A stretch of DNA of 64,000 nucleotides from Dictyophora rubrovolvata. Its lineage: Eukaryota > Basidiomycota > Agaricomycetes > Phallales > Phallaceae. Position numbers and translations under genes: made by a program. Position 1 is the first letter of the stretch, and the number at the start of each line of letters is the position of its first letter. This document shows, in pieces, positions 23,489 through 34,653 of this stretch. The stretch is from positions 1,612,001-1,676,000 of the forward strand of contig CP114127.1 in NCBI GenBank assembly GCA_029959195.1, given 5' to 3'. Under the pieces are notes generated by a model. That model made no database searches. It saw nothing but the letters and a program-made list of their open reading frames with translations, and was not told where the DNA came from.

Positions 23489-24684
23489 ACGGTGTAAGCT
23501 TCACTATGCGCAAAAGGAAAATAATATGCCTAGCGAAATACACAAGAAAAGAATGAGTGAGGTAGTCAATCTCTGCGGAGCGAGTCCAGGTGCTGCTTAG
23601 TGTGAAATAAGGGGGGGTGTGAAGTTTGTATACTTCACGAAGCAACGAGGATAAAAGACTTAAGTTTCGCGCATTAGAAATGAGTGTTCAAAAGTCTCTG
23701 TGTTACGAAGCCTGCCTCTAACACTATCTACACTCGCATATTTATACTAATTAGACTTTGTTGTAACTACTAAAAAGGAGAACAAAGGATAATAGTCCTT
23801 AATTTGTCCAATAAAGGAAAATAAGCTTAATTAAGAGAATAAAGAAAACAAAGCTGCTTTTGGTTGAACAAGGCAGGTGTTACGAGTTGTGACGATGCTT
23901 GGTAATGGATCCCAGATCCCTTACAGGGGGGAGGTAATGGAAACAACAACAAACAATAACAACCAAAAGATGGTTACTGTTAACAAATCAAGGGTTGCTT
24001 GTGAGGCAAAGTACGATAATTGCGATAACTCAGATCGCAAGTTTATACTCCAAAATGTACAGTCTCAGAGTTTTCCAAAGGTAAAGACGTGAGTGTAGAG
24101 ATAGACAAGAGGCAAAATCAAAAACACTAAACAAAAACCACAAACTTAAACTTGAGTCAAACCAATGTAGGTATTGCTGCTGTTACAGGTATTTACATGC
24201 AGTATTTATACGTTTTGGAACAATAAGAGTGTTTTTGGACTTTGAGTGGTAACACAATTAGTAATTGTGAGCTGGATTTGTAATAAAGAGGGAAAAGAAA
24301 CAGAGAAAAGCAAGTAAAAAAAAGGGGCATATGAGTCAGTGAGGCTATACTATTATAAAGAGTGAACAAAAGAATTTCAAGGCGATGACAAAACAAAAGA
24401 AAGAAAGGAGCAACACAAAAGAATGGATTTAGAATCAATACAAGTACAAAAGGAAAGAAAAAGGAACAAACAAGAAAGGAAATGATGAGGATAGGAGGTC
24501 ATCTTATTCATCCTTACTAATTTTCCCAAAATAGACATCACCATCAATAAGTGCTTCACAGCCTCAGATTTTCGATCTTCATCCCCTTCCTTTAACCTTG
24601 GAAATGATGTACGTTCGCCACTGCCATATGTATCCACGTATTTCATTGTTGAACTCTTGTTAAAGAGCTCCAATCATATGGAAC

Positions 24685-25472
24685 TGTCATGATCTGATTC
24701 ATGACATCACTAGCAATACGGATTCCTTATTATATTCCCTTATCTTATCGTACTTAAATGTTATCTTATCACAATCACTTCATAGATGCCACGACCAGAA
24801 GTCTTATCAGACTTCATCGCCGTTTTTACGAAGTCCTAGAGGCCGTCGTCTTCCTAGGACTTACAGTAAGCCGCGGATAGACCTTTGGTATAAATTCTAG
24901 TTCCAAACCATGCATGAGATCATCTATGACGGTCATAGGTCCTTATGTGCTTTCCCTTTGTTCTTGTTGCCTCATGTTTGCCACATGGCAAACTGACCCT
25001 GCATATACCTATGATACTCATGAATTGCTATGACATGTATATGTTCTCAAGTTTGTTATCTATTTTGAACTGAGATTCAAACCTCTAGCGTACTTGTATA
25101 TAAAGCCTCCTATACTTCATAGCTAGACTTCTCTTCAGACTTAATATCGAACCTAGTTCGATATCTCAATATAGTCTTCATTTCCCAATAGCGCTTCAGT
25201 CATTTCCAAACACTTTAAATCTAAACCGTCCGTAGCGACAACGCCGTTCCGGCATTGGATCTGCTACTTCTTCCATCTCTTGTTCTTCTGCTTTCTAGTC
25301 AACGATCTATTCTACCAGATCGTTTTAGACTTCTTAGAGCTTCAGCTCAACGAGATTCTACGACGACTCGAAGATCCCGAACGACGTCAAGACAAGTAGA
25401 GCCAATGTCCAGAGGACTGTCGTGGTACAACCCACTCAGGTTGAGACTGCGCTCTACGACATTACAGTGACA
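24685..25472 (+). mobile_element. LTR-like fossil (probable solo LTR)
   Basis: About 788 bp starting TGTCATGATC and ending GTGACA, giving TGTCA/TGACA terminal inverted ends. A TATATAAAG promoter-like box lies near 25096. These are features of Ty3-type LTRs in basidiomycetes. No flanking target duplication or internal coding region is visible, so it is a fossil of uncertain boundaries. It lies within the TIR-bounded unit. Confidence 0.4.
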
Positions 25473-25968
25473 TTTGTATCATCATTAAATATGATTATTA
25501 ACATTTATACATTCATCGCCAATACCTGAGAATCAGTACTTAACAGTCACTGAGAAGAACTCGAAAATGAAGAAATCACTGCTCAGCTTCGAATGGATCA
25601 TATTCCTGCTAATATATTCAGAGAAGATCCTTTTTCACATACTGTTACTGATAGGAGAACAGTACAGAATGTTTGTTTCTAAATATTTAAATAGCTATTC
25701 ACATATTATTCACTTCTACAGTCCCTTCGCTCTTATTCTAGTTCATCAACAACGAAACCAGTCTATAAAAGAGATAAACGAGCTATAGCACTTTTGCCAT
25801 GAAAAGAACCTAAGGGAAAAAGAAAACATATTTATCAAGTAAGTAATAATATTATAGTATCATCAGTCGTATTTATGACTATAACAGCCTATAAGATCTA
25901 TTAATCGTGAGGATACTCCAAGGTCCTCTGAATCTGAAATTGAACTCATCATTTCAAGCTCTCAGAGA

Positions 25969-27301
25969 ATGGAATCTCAAAGTCTTGAAAAGAATAGACT
26001 GAAGCTCGGAAACAATGAATCAAATCTTGAGAATAACAAGCTTGAAAACAATGAACTCGAAAATGATGAACTTGAAAATGACAAGCTTGGGGACAGCAAA
26101 AACAACAAGCCGATTCATAAAAGTAACAAGCTGTTTCTCGACAATGATGAGCCAAATCCTGAAAATAACAAAGCAAACTCACAAGGCAATAATGTGGATA
26201 TAGAATCACAAAATTATCAGACAGTATCTTCCCTAGCTATAAATCTTGATTGTCTAAAAGCTAGTATTCAAAAACAAGGCCAACGAATTCCTACTGATAC
26301 TGCTCAATCTAAAGGTAAGAGTATTCAGTTTATTTTTTAAATTAATATAATACTATATTATTAACAGTTAATACCTGTACTTTGGTCATATCGATTCATA
26401 TTCAGACATACTTGTCATTTGAAGACCTTATAGATTTGGGATCTAATGGGTTATCTATGATATCTGATAACCCTTCTCTCAGAACTCTCAATGTCAACTG
26501 GCAATAACAGCTACCTGGGATCTATGGTTTATTTAAAACTACTCACTGTGGCTATCTCAAACCTTTCCCTCATTCTCATAATAATTCTGATGATGATGAG
26601 TTTCCTTAGATTGATGTTATATGTATTAAAAGACCATATCGACAGGGAAAAAAGAAGAAAGTGCACACACCTTCTGAAGAACTTAGAATCGTACTTCAAG
26701 AACTGAAAACAATAATATGGGCTGAAGCATTGCTTCAATGTGTATATGTGACTATCAAGCAGAAAATTAATGAAAAAGGCAATCCTGATTTTGAAATTCC
26801 TCAGTTGCGATTCGTAAAGGCTGCTCTTTTGATGGATCAGAGGAATTCAGGTGGTGCTTATATTACTGAAGAATTTATTCAAGGAGATTTCTGCAAATAC
26901 TTGGATAATCGCTCATGTATTTCTTTTGAAGATCTTAATCATGATCAGAAGTATATTGCAGATTTCTTAACATCTGTCCAGCATTCGCTTTGGTATGCTA
27001 CTCAGCATACTATACTTATCACTGATTTTCAAGGTATAAGCTCTTACTTTACTTTACTATATTGGCTTTGTTAATAATAAATGTTTAGGAGCTGGAACTT
27101 TATTAACTGATCCTCAAATAATAACACCATTGTAAGGCTTGCTTTTTTTAAACTAGCATAACTCTCATGCTATTATATAGTGACTGGGATGAAGATCTTT
27201 TTAGTGGTGGTAATATTGAGGATGCTTTGGAAAGTTTCAAGCACAAACACGAATGCAATCAGTTTTGCAAGTTTCTTGACTTAGAACCAGTTAGGGAGTG
27301 A
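25969..27301 (+). pseudogene. alpha-kinase family relic inside TIR element
   Basis: The first exon (25969 to about 26315) encodes an Asn/Glu-rich repetitive stretch (LENNELENDELENDKL). Downstream, ELRIVLQELKTIIWAEALLQ, IPQLRFVKAALLMD, AYITEEFIQGDFCKYL, TILITDFQG, AGTLLTDPQIITP and HECNQFCKFLDL follow the order of alpha-kinase (MHCK/eEF2 kinase type) domains, including the CxxxC zinc motif. Short GT...AG introns separate the last blocks (for example the gap after DFQG). An in-frame TAG near 26610 and frame changes between the first exon and the catalytic part suggest decay, although an unrecognised intron could remove some of them. The relic is AT-rich, unlike the host genes. Agaricomycetes carry expanded alpha-kinase families; its place between TIRs suggests it moved as cargo. 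Confidence 0.65.
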
Positions 27302-27904
27302 ATACTTTCGTAAGTAATTTTCTTATCATAAAAGTATTTTGATTCATTTTCATAGAGCTTACTCCTTGAAATAATCGACTGAACTTTCATATACACCCCC
27401 TAATGCCTGCATAGGAACTTTTTTTCAAAAGTATTTCTGATTCTCAATTTCATAGTGTTGAGGGCTGGAACGAGTTACATGGAGATGGCACGAATTCGAC
27501 AGCTAATTTCGATGACGCATTTAGACTAGCGCCTAGAAACCAGAAGTGACGGCACTGCTCATCGTGGTATAGGCCAAACTAGAATAAACTTGGCATCGCA
27601 AGATTATAGCCCCGTATATGCTCAGTCCCCATGTTCATGATTTTATTAACCACTCATATGACTGTCAGGGTACGCTAGCGTCGTCCCCTTATTTTTCTAT
27701 ATTTATCTTCGGTTCTGGTCTATTTTATTTATTTCCATATTTCTTGTATTCTATCCCATCTCTTGCATTTCCCTCTCCTTCCATATTCCCATTTTTCCTC
27801 CAACAGGCGCTGAGCGCCCATTCTCATCAAAGCCATGGCCTAGGCCCCGGCTAAAAGTCCGGGACCGGTGCGTATCTGCGCCCAGTCCATGAACTGAAGG
27901 CTGC

Positions 27905-28068
27905 GTGTGGCCTTCGCCGTTTTTCATAGTATATAGTTAGTAGCCCTAGAGGAGGGATCCCTAAGTTTGTTCTCTTAGGATCCCCTCCCTCTAGGTGAGT
28001 TAGTATTATTCCTAGAATATATCTTGCTTAGGATCCCCTCCCTCTAGTCTGAGAGAGTAGCCCTGACA
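27905..28068 (-). repeat. right terminal inverted repeat
   Basis: Reverse complement of 23325-23488 with two mismatches out of 164. Outermost bases read AGCCCTGACA on the plus strand. Confidence 0.9.
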
Positions 28069-28584
28069 ATGACTCAATGCCCGAGCAAAAAAATAGTAGC
28101 CTAATTGGTTATAAAAAACCTTTGTTTCTGGCACTCATGTTCGTTTTTTTTTCTTTTTTTTATTTCAAAACCCTTCTCAGCGTTCATTCCAATCGCAATC
28201 GACATTGAGTACAATCTTTTTCGCCTTTAAACTTTTCCATTTCACAATGCTTTTCTCTCCTTCCATTCTCTTCCAAGTGTTTTTTCTTGTTTTCTTTTCT
28301 CATTATAGATATCAAAGCTCCGTTTATTGGGGCTTATGCAAGGAAAATGTCTATAAAAACTAGTAGTTTAGATATGAAATATTATGGTATTATCCCCCCT
28401 CTAGTTATATTCACTCACTGCAAGAAACGATCTCATTGTTCGCTGTGTCGAACTACTTCTGTCCTCTATTCCTCAAATCTTTATTTTACTTATACTATCT
28501 CATTTTATTTACACATCTCTATCCGACACACATTGACACTGGTTCCCTCTTTCTCTGCATACTCCTGAGCGGCGCATATCAATA

Positions 28585-28850
28585 GAATTATACCCTCTTA
28601 AACCAATCTCTTGCTCGTTATCTGTTTTTTCCTTCTGATTCTCACTTTTGTAGTAGAATTATACCCTTTTAAACCAACCCTTGCTCATTATCTGGTTTTT
28701 TTTCTTCTGATTCAATTTCATAGGATTATACCCTCTTAAACTGAACTCTTGCCCATTATCTGTTTTTTTTTTCCTTCTGATTCTTGATTTCATAAAATTA
28801 TACCCTCTTAAACCTTCACTCATTATCTGCTTGTTTTTCCAATTTTTCTT
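28585..28850. repeat. four-copy ~70 bp minisatellite
   Basis: Tandem copies begin near 28585, 28656, 28723 and 28795. Each carries ATTATACCCTCTTAAAC, then CATTATCTG, a T-run and CTTCTGATT. Units are 67-72 bp and the last is shorter and diverged. No coding potential. Confidence 0.75.
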
Positions 28851-29014
28851 TTTGATTTTTGAAAGATTGTGTCCTTCTGAATAACTTCGCTTGTTTCTAC
28901 ATCCATTTTAACTTATTTTCAAGGATATCATTTGAAATGATGAAACTATTCCCATAACATTCCTATGTACCTATCTAATATCATTTAATGTTATATTTTT
29001 TGTTAGTCCCCTAG

Positions 29015-29459
29015 TGTCACGCTCTGTGTGCCACGCCTTCCTAATTTAGAAGTCCAATCCCATTCCAGTTATTTCCGTACTCACCCCGCATCTCCATAGC
29101 AATCCCATCCCATACTTGTCAGTACTCTGTCTGGACTTCAAGTCCGTCACCTTCCTTATGGGGAAACCAGCTCCTGACTCTTAGTAATAAGGAACAAAGA
29201 TTTTATAATCATCACCCCTAGCTGTGTTCAACCATATGCTACCTTTCCTTATTTATTCTTATCCCCATTCCCATAGTTCCGTTCCCTCTTGTATTTAAAC
29301 CCCCAGTTTCCAGCTGTGGATCCCTAGTCTGAATATCAGCTTTATTAGTCTCATCTCGTACTCTCTAAGTCCCTGCCACTCCAAAATTGAGGGATATTAT
29401 GCCGAGGGACTATCTACCCTGAGCCGAGTCATCCGAAGTCTGCTGAGCCATTCAGTACA
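29015..29459 (+). mobile_element. LTR-like fossil (second)
   Basis: About 445 bp starting TGTCACGCTCTG and ending near CAGTACA, with a GTATTTAAAC promoter-like box near 29293. It looks like another solo LTR of a different family. Its end is approximate, no target duplication is clear, and it lies 30 bp from the Tc1 element. Confidence 0.35.
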
Positions 29460-29490
29460 CCATATAGTAAGTAAACTTCAATATGAAATA

Positions 29491-31081
29491 CAGTCACGCA
29501 CAAAACCGTACGCGCATCTGTCACTTTGGGAATGTACCTTAAATAAAAATCTTAATAAAATCCTTAAAATCACCAAATTATTTGAGAACATACCTGGATA
29601 TGGTGAGAACATAACTTGTTAAGATGACTTGTGCTCATCGTTTCTCGCTCGCTCGCCTTTTATAAATTATCAGGCGGAGATCACGTGTACAGTTTTGTGC
29701 GTTTTGAGTTTTGGAAAGTAAACTAAGGTTTTGCGTTGCTTGTTTTCTATTGGCTTGGGGTCACATGACTGTATGCAGATAGGTAATATAATATCGAAGA
29801 CTTTTGAGATGGAAAGGCCAGGAAAATTGAGCATGATTCAACTTCCTCAGGAAAGAGTAGACAGCGTGCTCAGTCTCCTCGATTCGAAGGCATCGGTCAG
29901 GGAAATAGCCAAAAGAGCTGGTGTTAGTCATGGGGTTATCACTAAAATTAGAAAAGAATATCGAAACGAGCTTGCCCGAGCCACCGGTGGTCGTCCTCGG
30001 TCACTTTCTCCTACTGACATCCGGCAGGCCGTCCGTTGTCTTACTTCTGGAAAAGCAACCACAGCAGTAGATGCCCAGAAAATACTTCAAAATGCGAGTG
30101 ATATATCGTTTCATGCTATCACAATGCGACGCGGCCTCAAAAATTTTGGTCTTAAGGCAACGACAAAGGTGAAAAAGCCCCTCCTCTCATCCCGGCATAA
30201 GAAGGAGAGGCTCGATTGGGCGATTGCACATGAAAATTGGACGATTGAGGACTGGAAACGGGTTGTCTGGTCAGATGAAACAAAAATAAATCGTCTCGGA
30301 TGTGATGGACGAAAGTGGGTTTGGAAACGGCCAGGGGAACCCTTAAATGATCAACTGGTGGATAAGACTGTGAAACATGGTGGTGGATGTATCATGATCT
30401 GGGGATGTTTCTCTTGGGAGGGGACAGGCTGGGCCGCCAAGATTGATGGGAAAATGGATGCTGATTTATATTGTCAAATATTGGAGAAAGAGTTGCAGGG
30501 ATCTCTGGAGTATTTTGGGAAGGAAGTGGATGACTTCATCTTCCAGCAGGACAATGACCCAAAACACACTTCAAAAAAAGCGAAAGCTTGGTTTAATGAT
30601 CATGAAATCGATGTCATGGTATGGCCTCCACAGTCTCCCGACCTAAATCCAATAGAGCACCTTTGGGGGGTTGTGAAGCAGCAGCTTGCTGGGTATGAGA
30701 CAGACCCTACCAGCATACATGAACTCTGGGAAAGAGCCAAAGATGTTTGGTTGAACATGGATGATAGGATTTGTCAGGATCTCATTGAAAGTATGCCAAG
30801 GAGGGTAGCAGCAGTGAAAAAAGCTAAGGGAGGGCATACGAAATATTAGATTTCTATATTTTTGACGACACGAACAAAACTGTACACATGTACATGTCAC
30901 ACAAAGTAGCCTATATTGTATCAACGGACAATAATTACCAAAAGTACTTATAATAAACTTTGTAATTATTATATTCATGCATTCGCACAATTTTTTTTGT
31001 GATTTAAAAGAATTTATTGAGCACACTGTGTTCATTATATACCAAAAGCGACGCGCGCGCGTACAGTTTTGTGCGTGACTG
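29491..31081 (+). mobile_element. Tc1-like transposon, complete
   Basis: A 1,591 bp element flanked by TA on both sides (29489-29490 and 31082-31083). Terminal inverted repeats read CAGTCACGCACAAAAC on the left and the complement on the right. Each end has a second, oppositely oriented copy of the core (GTACAGTTTTGTGCG at 29687-29701; CGAACAAAACTGTAC at 30871-30885), about 200 bp inside. A TATAAATT box near 29660 precedes the transposase. The open transposase frame, near-identical ends and intact TA sites indicate recent insertion. Confidence 0.92.
29809..30849 (+). CDS. Tc1-family transposase
   Basis: 346 residues from the ATG at 29809; an in-frame ATG at 29773 would add 12. The N-terminal helix-turn-helix pair (RVDSVLSLLDSKASVREIAK, then a second HTH) flanks a GRPR minor-groove motif. 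The DDE catalytic residues are WSDETKIN, FQQDNDPKHTSK and PDLNPIEHLWG. There are 34 residues between the second Asp and the Glu, hence DD34E, the Tc1 subclass. It would bind the terminal repeats and cut and paste the element into TA sites. The length is normal and there are no stops, so it may be active. No introns are needed. Confidence 0.93.
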   Translation: MERPGKLSMIQLPQERVDSVLSLLDSKASVREIAKRAGVSHGVITKIRKEYRNELARATGGRPRSLSPTDIRQAVRCLTSGKATTAVDAQKILQNASDISFHAITMRRGLKNFGLKATTKVKKPLLSSRHKKERLDWAIAHENWTIEDWKRVVWSDETKINRLGCDGRKWVWKRPGEPLNDQLVDKTVKHGGGCIMIWGCFSWEGTGWAAKIDGKMDADLYCQILEKELQGSLEYFGKEVDDFIFQQDNDPKHTSKKAKAWFNDHEIDVMVWPPQSPDLNPIEHLWGVVKQQLAGYETDPTSIHELWERAKDVWLNMDDRICQDLIESMPRRVAAVKKAKGGHTKY

Positions 31082-31144
31082 TATCTTCGGTCCTGCTTAC
31101 TAGCTCAATTCCATTAAAGCGATGAAAAAAAGAGTGGTCTTCTC

Positions 31145-32458
31145 TTGTTCACGCACTCTGAAGTAATATTTACTTCACTCCAAGTAATTGCTCCAAATAC
31201 TGCTGATGAACTAATAGCACGCTACGAGAAACAATTGGCTGACTGTCTTTCCAGCCTCCTCGCGGACTCCACAAGACATAGATGGTTGAAAGAACAATCA
31301 GATATTCAGCTTGCATGGTTGAAGGATCCGAAAGTTCCCGACATGGAGATGATCTTTTGTCCGTACATTTCTGGGTCTCCCGGTATGTAGACTTTTCTTT
31401 TGATATTCCAACATAGACATCGATTTGTTTATAGATGAAGGGGAGCCCGGGAAAAGTATCTTAGCGTCGGATGTGGAGGAGCTACAGCATTGTCAAGAGG
31501 AAATGTCGCAAAAATCGAAATTAAATTTTTTTGTTAAGCAAACGGATCAAGGCTCTAACTTGCATTATAAACAGTTTATAAACTGTTTATAATGCAAGTT
31601 AGAGCCTTGATCCGTTTGCTTAACAAAAAAATTTAATTTCGATTTTTGCGACAAAGATAGTACGTACTAAATAATATTCCCAACCTATATGGCTCACTTA
31701 AAGTTGTACCTGATCGTCTGTCTACTTTCTCTGTCATGCTATTTCATAGCACATATCCTCTGCCAATCCCCTTCTTCCACCACAAATTGACCTTAATTCC
31801 TTCGAGTTTCCTATTGAACTGGATGTCTTAGTTGAGGCATTCAAATGGGCCCGGAAATACATAGAATATGAGCCATTCAAGAGCGTCGTCGTCAAAGAAG
31901 CGAATCCAGGGAGTGCGGTCGTCACTGACGAACAGATTCGAGGTAAATTCATTTCGGAGATTCTGCGTTCACGTCACTGTGTTCCAACGACATCTTTGTA
32001 GATTACTTCAAAGATACGATATTCCCTGAATCTCGTAAGCCCTCTTTTTTCCTTCTCACCATGGTGCATTTAATATGTTGTTTACTAGACACGGCGGGCA
32101 CAGCCTCTATGCTTCCTAGGGAAAATCTAGGTGTTATTGATCCTAAGCTTAAGGTGAGACTTTTTCTGAGTTTGTGCCTAACTCGCACGAGAATGCACAA
32201 ATTCTAGGTTTACGGAACCACCAACATAAGAGTTTGTGATTATTCAATTGCGCCCATAGGCGTGCCTATACATCCGCAAAGTCAGTATTCACTATTTTTT
32301 ATTTTTACTTCTTAATCACAGATGATCATAATAAAACCTTTGCATAGGCTCTGTCTATGCAATTGCCGAGAAAGGTGTGTTATCTTTTGTATCTTAGGCT
32401 TTCGCGTTTCTCAATTGATGTTTCCGCAGCTGCGGATATCATCATTTCTGGTGTATAA
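31145..32458 (+). pseudogene. GMC oxidoreductase relic (C-terminal half)
   Basis: From ~31160 the frame reads APNTADELIARYEKQLADCL and IQLAWLKDPKVPDMEMIF, typical of the substrate-domain region of aryl-alcohol-oxidase-like GMC flavoenzymes. After a 150 bp palindrome the similarity resumes at FPIELDVLVEAFKWARKYI. It continues through short introns as FKSVVVKEANPGSAV, SHTAGTASMLPREN (the HPxGT-like block), VYGTTNIRVCDYSIAPIGVP and YAIAEKAADIIISGV, stopping at 32458. The FAD-binding N-terminal half is missing, with the Tc1 element and an LTR-like fossil where it would be. So it is 5' truncated and interrupted. The later exons keep good splice sites, suggesting fairly recent loss. Confidence 0.75.
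31504..31653. repeat. perfect 150 bp palindrome
   Basis: Two 75 bp arms, starting TGTCGCAAAAATCG and ending CGATTTTTGCGACA, are exact reverse complements with no spacer (centre between 31578 and 31579). It interrupts the GMC coding similarity, so it is probably a fold-back or MITE-like insertion. No convincing target duplication; flanks are GGAAA and AAGAT. Confidence 0.95.
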
Positions 32459-32706
32459 TGGATGCTAAAGGAACTGGATACAAAAGGTTGTGATGGTTTA
32501 TTTATTTTCCATCCGGGAGATTTTTCTCGATATTCGATATTATAACATTCTGTTATATAAATATGTATGTATAGTACTCTGTTTCGGAATATGGCAAATC
32601 GACAGCCCATCATTAATCATTCCCTCAATATCCGTACATTAAATAACTATATCTTGTGTGACAAACAAACGGAACCATGGTCAACCATTCGACAGAGATA
32701 TTCACG

Positions 32707-34653
32707 CTAAGCACTGGTATCGAGTCCCGAGCTTTCCTGAATAATGCCTGACGGCTCATGCTCGTTAGAAAATACATGTCCTAGAGATCTGAAAATGATG
32801 TCTGGGCTTGTGACATGGGTTTGAGAAAGTTGATTTTTTCCAATTTCATATAAATTTAGAAGGAAATGACAACCCTATAGATGGGCGTGATCAGCAGGCA
32901 AGGATTTATAGAAATCCAGATATTTACAGAGAGCGAATAAACCAGTAGTTCAATTCTGTATTCAGCGTGAGATAGAGCATAAAAGCGAAGATATTATGTA
33001 CTGAACGTACAAAGGAATAAACCCCTCAAATGGATTATGTACCCGGAGGATTAGTATGAGTTCCACAGTAATCACAACTAAAAACCACAAGTTACAGCAA
33101 TTTATCGTAATGAGATGAAACTGTATGATATTACCAGTGTTCCTATTATTTATTCTCGAGTTAGTATACCAAGAACAACCACAACGGGCTTGAGTCCCTA
33201 CGCAAGATAGAAGATGATTCCATCCAGAAAAATTCCTTTCACGAGCACAGGAAGCTCTGAATCCCCCCCGAGTCGCCATAATGAACCGCGACTGATAATC
33301 GGCTTTTGATAAACCTTATAGAACGATAACCCGAAGAGTACGACTAATTTGAAGAACATCAATTAATGTCAAACTTTGCCTCGACGTGTATTATTTACTT
33401 GAGAGGAGAAAAGCAGGAACACTGAGAGAAAATCAATACATGGTATCGAACTCAAAGGAAGACTCACGCCCCAACAAGTGCCAGAACGAGTGAAGGCTCT
33501 GTTCTTATATAAAGCTGACAGCCGGGCACAGAGATGTCGATTGGTAAAGCCGCCATAGCTTTAGTTTCCTCTCTCCCAGCCCCTACGCCCGAATATAGGA
33601 CTAACTGAAATAATGACGCATTACTCCTGAATAACTCAAATAAAGTCAGACATACCGCTATCTCGACTTAGAGATGTCCATTGTGAGTACATAATAGCTG
33701 GAGATGCATGCTGGGGCCAAGAAAAAAGACTTACCCAAATAAAATGGTAATACTAGAAAAAGCACTATTGCATCGATGAAAGACCAGTCTAAATACAACA
33801 AAAAGGCTGAGCTTGCTAACATTTTTTACTTTGTTCATACAGCGCATAAATGCGCAAAATAAGAATGAGATTGACGACCACTTCAATGATCTGCGCTCCG
33901 GAACTAATTTTGTACCAGCCGCGGCATTCGTCAGATGTGAAAGATTGCGATTCCTGATAAATATTCACCTAGTATACCAGATCATAAAGGTATGACAACT
34001 AGTACGTCGATGTGTGTCAGATCTTCAGGCAACCTAAAACTCATTGATTTACCTCTATAAAAAGTGATATGAGTCTCAAGGGAGATAAGTTGCACAGAAT
34101 TGACTTGCGTTCAAAGACCTATGTGGAAGTATCGACACTGATCATATTATTAGTTTCAAGACGAGAAAAGTAACGAGAAGGCCGAATTCACTGAAGACTG
34201 CGGCTCTAAACGGGTTGTCAGCATGGTATTTGCATAGTATACCCTCTGAGGGCTTTTTCCCTTACCCTAGACTTGCCAGTCCATAATATCGTGACACGAG
34301 GTACAAGCCTTTTGGTAAAGAAAATGGTTTTCTGGAAATTTTTCTTTATGTAGTGATGAAAGGGTATGTGGATACGAAATGGATATAACCTCCAGATAAA
34401 CTCGACCTGAAAATTGACGTTAGTGAGTTATTGATAAACATTCATCTGAGCACAAACCTCTTTGGACAGGGTCAAGAGAGTGTCGTATAATATTGCAGCG
34501 AATACTCCAACTTGGGATTTAATGCGCCTCAGTGAACTATCACTGGTAACTATAACAAGTTACATTACCCGCAAAATAGTTGACAGTATTGACTTGGTTC
34601 AACGTTTCTTGGAACAATTCAAGCTCCTGTAACAGGGGACCTAACGAAGTCAT
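32707..34653 (-). CDS. DUF6533-type membrane protein, copy 1
   Basis: Minus-strand gene starting MTSLGPLLQELELFQETLNQ. Conserved blocks in order are VGVFAAILYDTLLTLSKE, VEFIWR, KPFSLPKGLYLVSRYYGL, SCHTFMIWYT, VVVNLILILRIYALYEQ, VPGCQLYIRT, VVLFGLSFYKVYQKP, IFLDGIIFYLA, VVITVELILILRV and GCHFLLNLYEIGK, ending GLDTSA at the stop at 32707. Several are hydrophobic, giving a multi-pass protein of ~325 residues. The YDTLLTL...EVEFIW start is that of the basidiomycete DUF6533 family, whose function is unknown. Tiny exons are required to keep frame: 34192-34205 (14 nt), 34053-34054 (2 nt), 33656-33666 (11 nt), 33135-33142 (8 nt) and 32943-32955 (13 nt). The intron before the 2 nt exon has a GC donor (GCAAGT, at 34108). 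The frame is open throughout, so it is probably functional. Confidence 0.75.

Larger units (their letters stand above)
23325..28068. mobile_element. 4,744 bp DNA element with 164 bp TIRs
   Basis: The segment is bounded by inverted repeats that start TGTCAGGGCTACT at both ends and match over 164 bp with two mismatches. No clear target-site duplication is seen in the flanks (ACTGGTCG on the left, ATGACTCA on the right). I find no transposase motif inside, so the superfamily is unassigned and the unit is probably non-autonomous, or it formed from two related shorter elements in opposite orientation. It carries an LTR-like fossil (24685-25472) and an alpha-kinase relic (25969-27301). Its left end abuts the dioxygenase relic. 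Confidence 0.75.

Noticed and set aside
23925-23940. Purine run followed by TG as a polypurine tract next to an LTR
   Set aside because: No LTR end or matching second copy can be traced from it; a chance G-run cannot be excluded.
32962-33279. A separate fourth DUF6533 copy
   Set aside because: The segments fit the last exons of copy 1 when aligned with copies 2 and 3, including the 8 and 13 nt exons.
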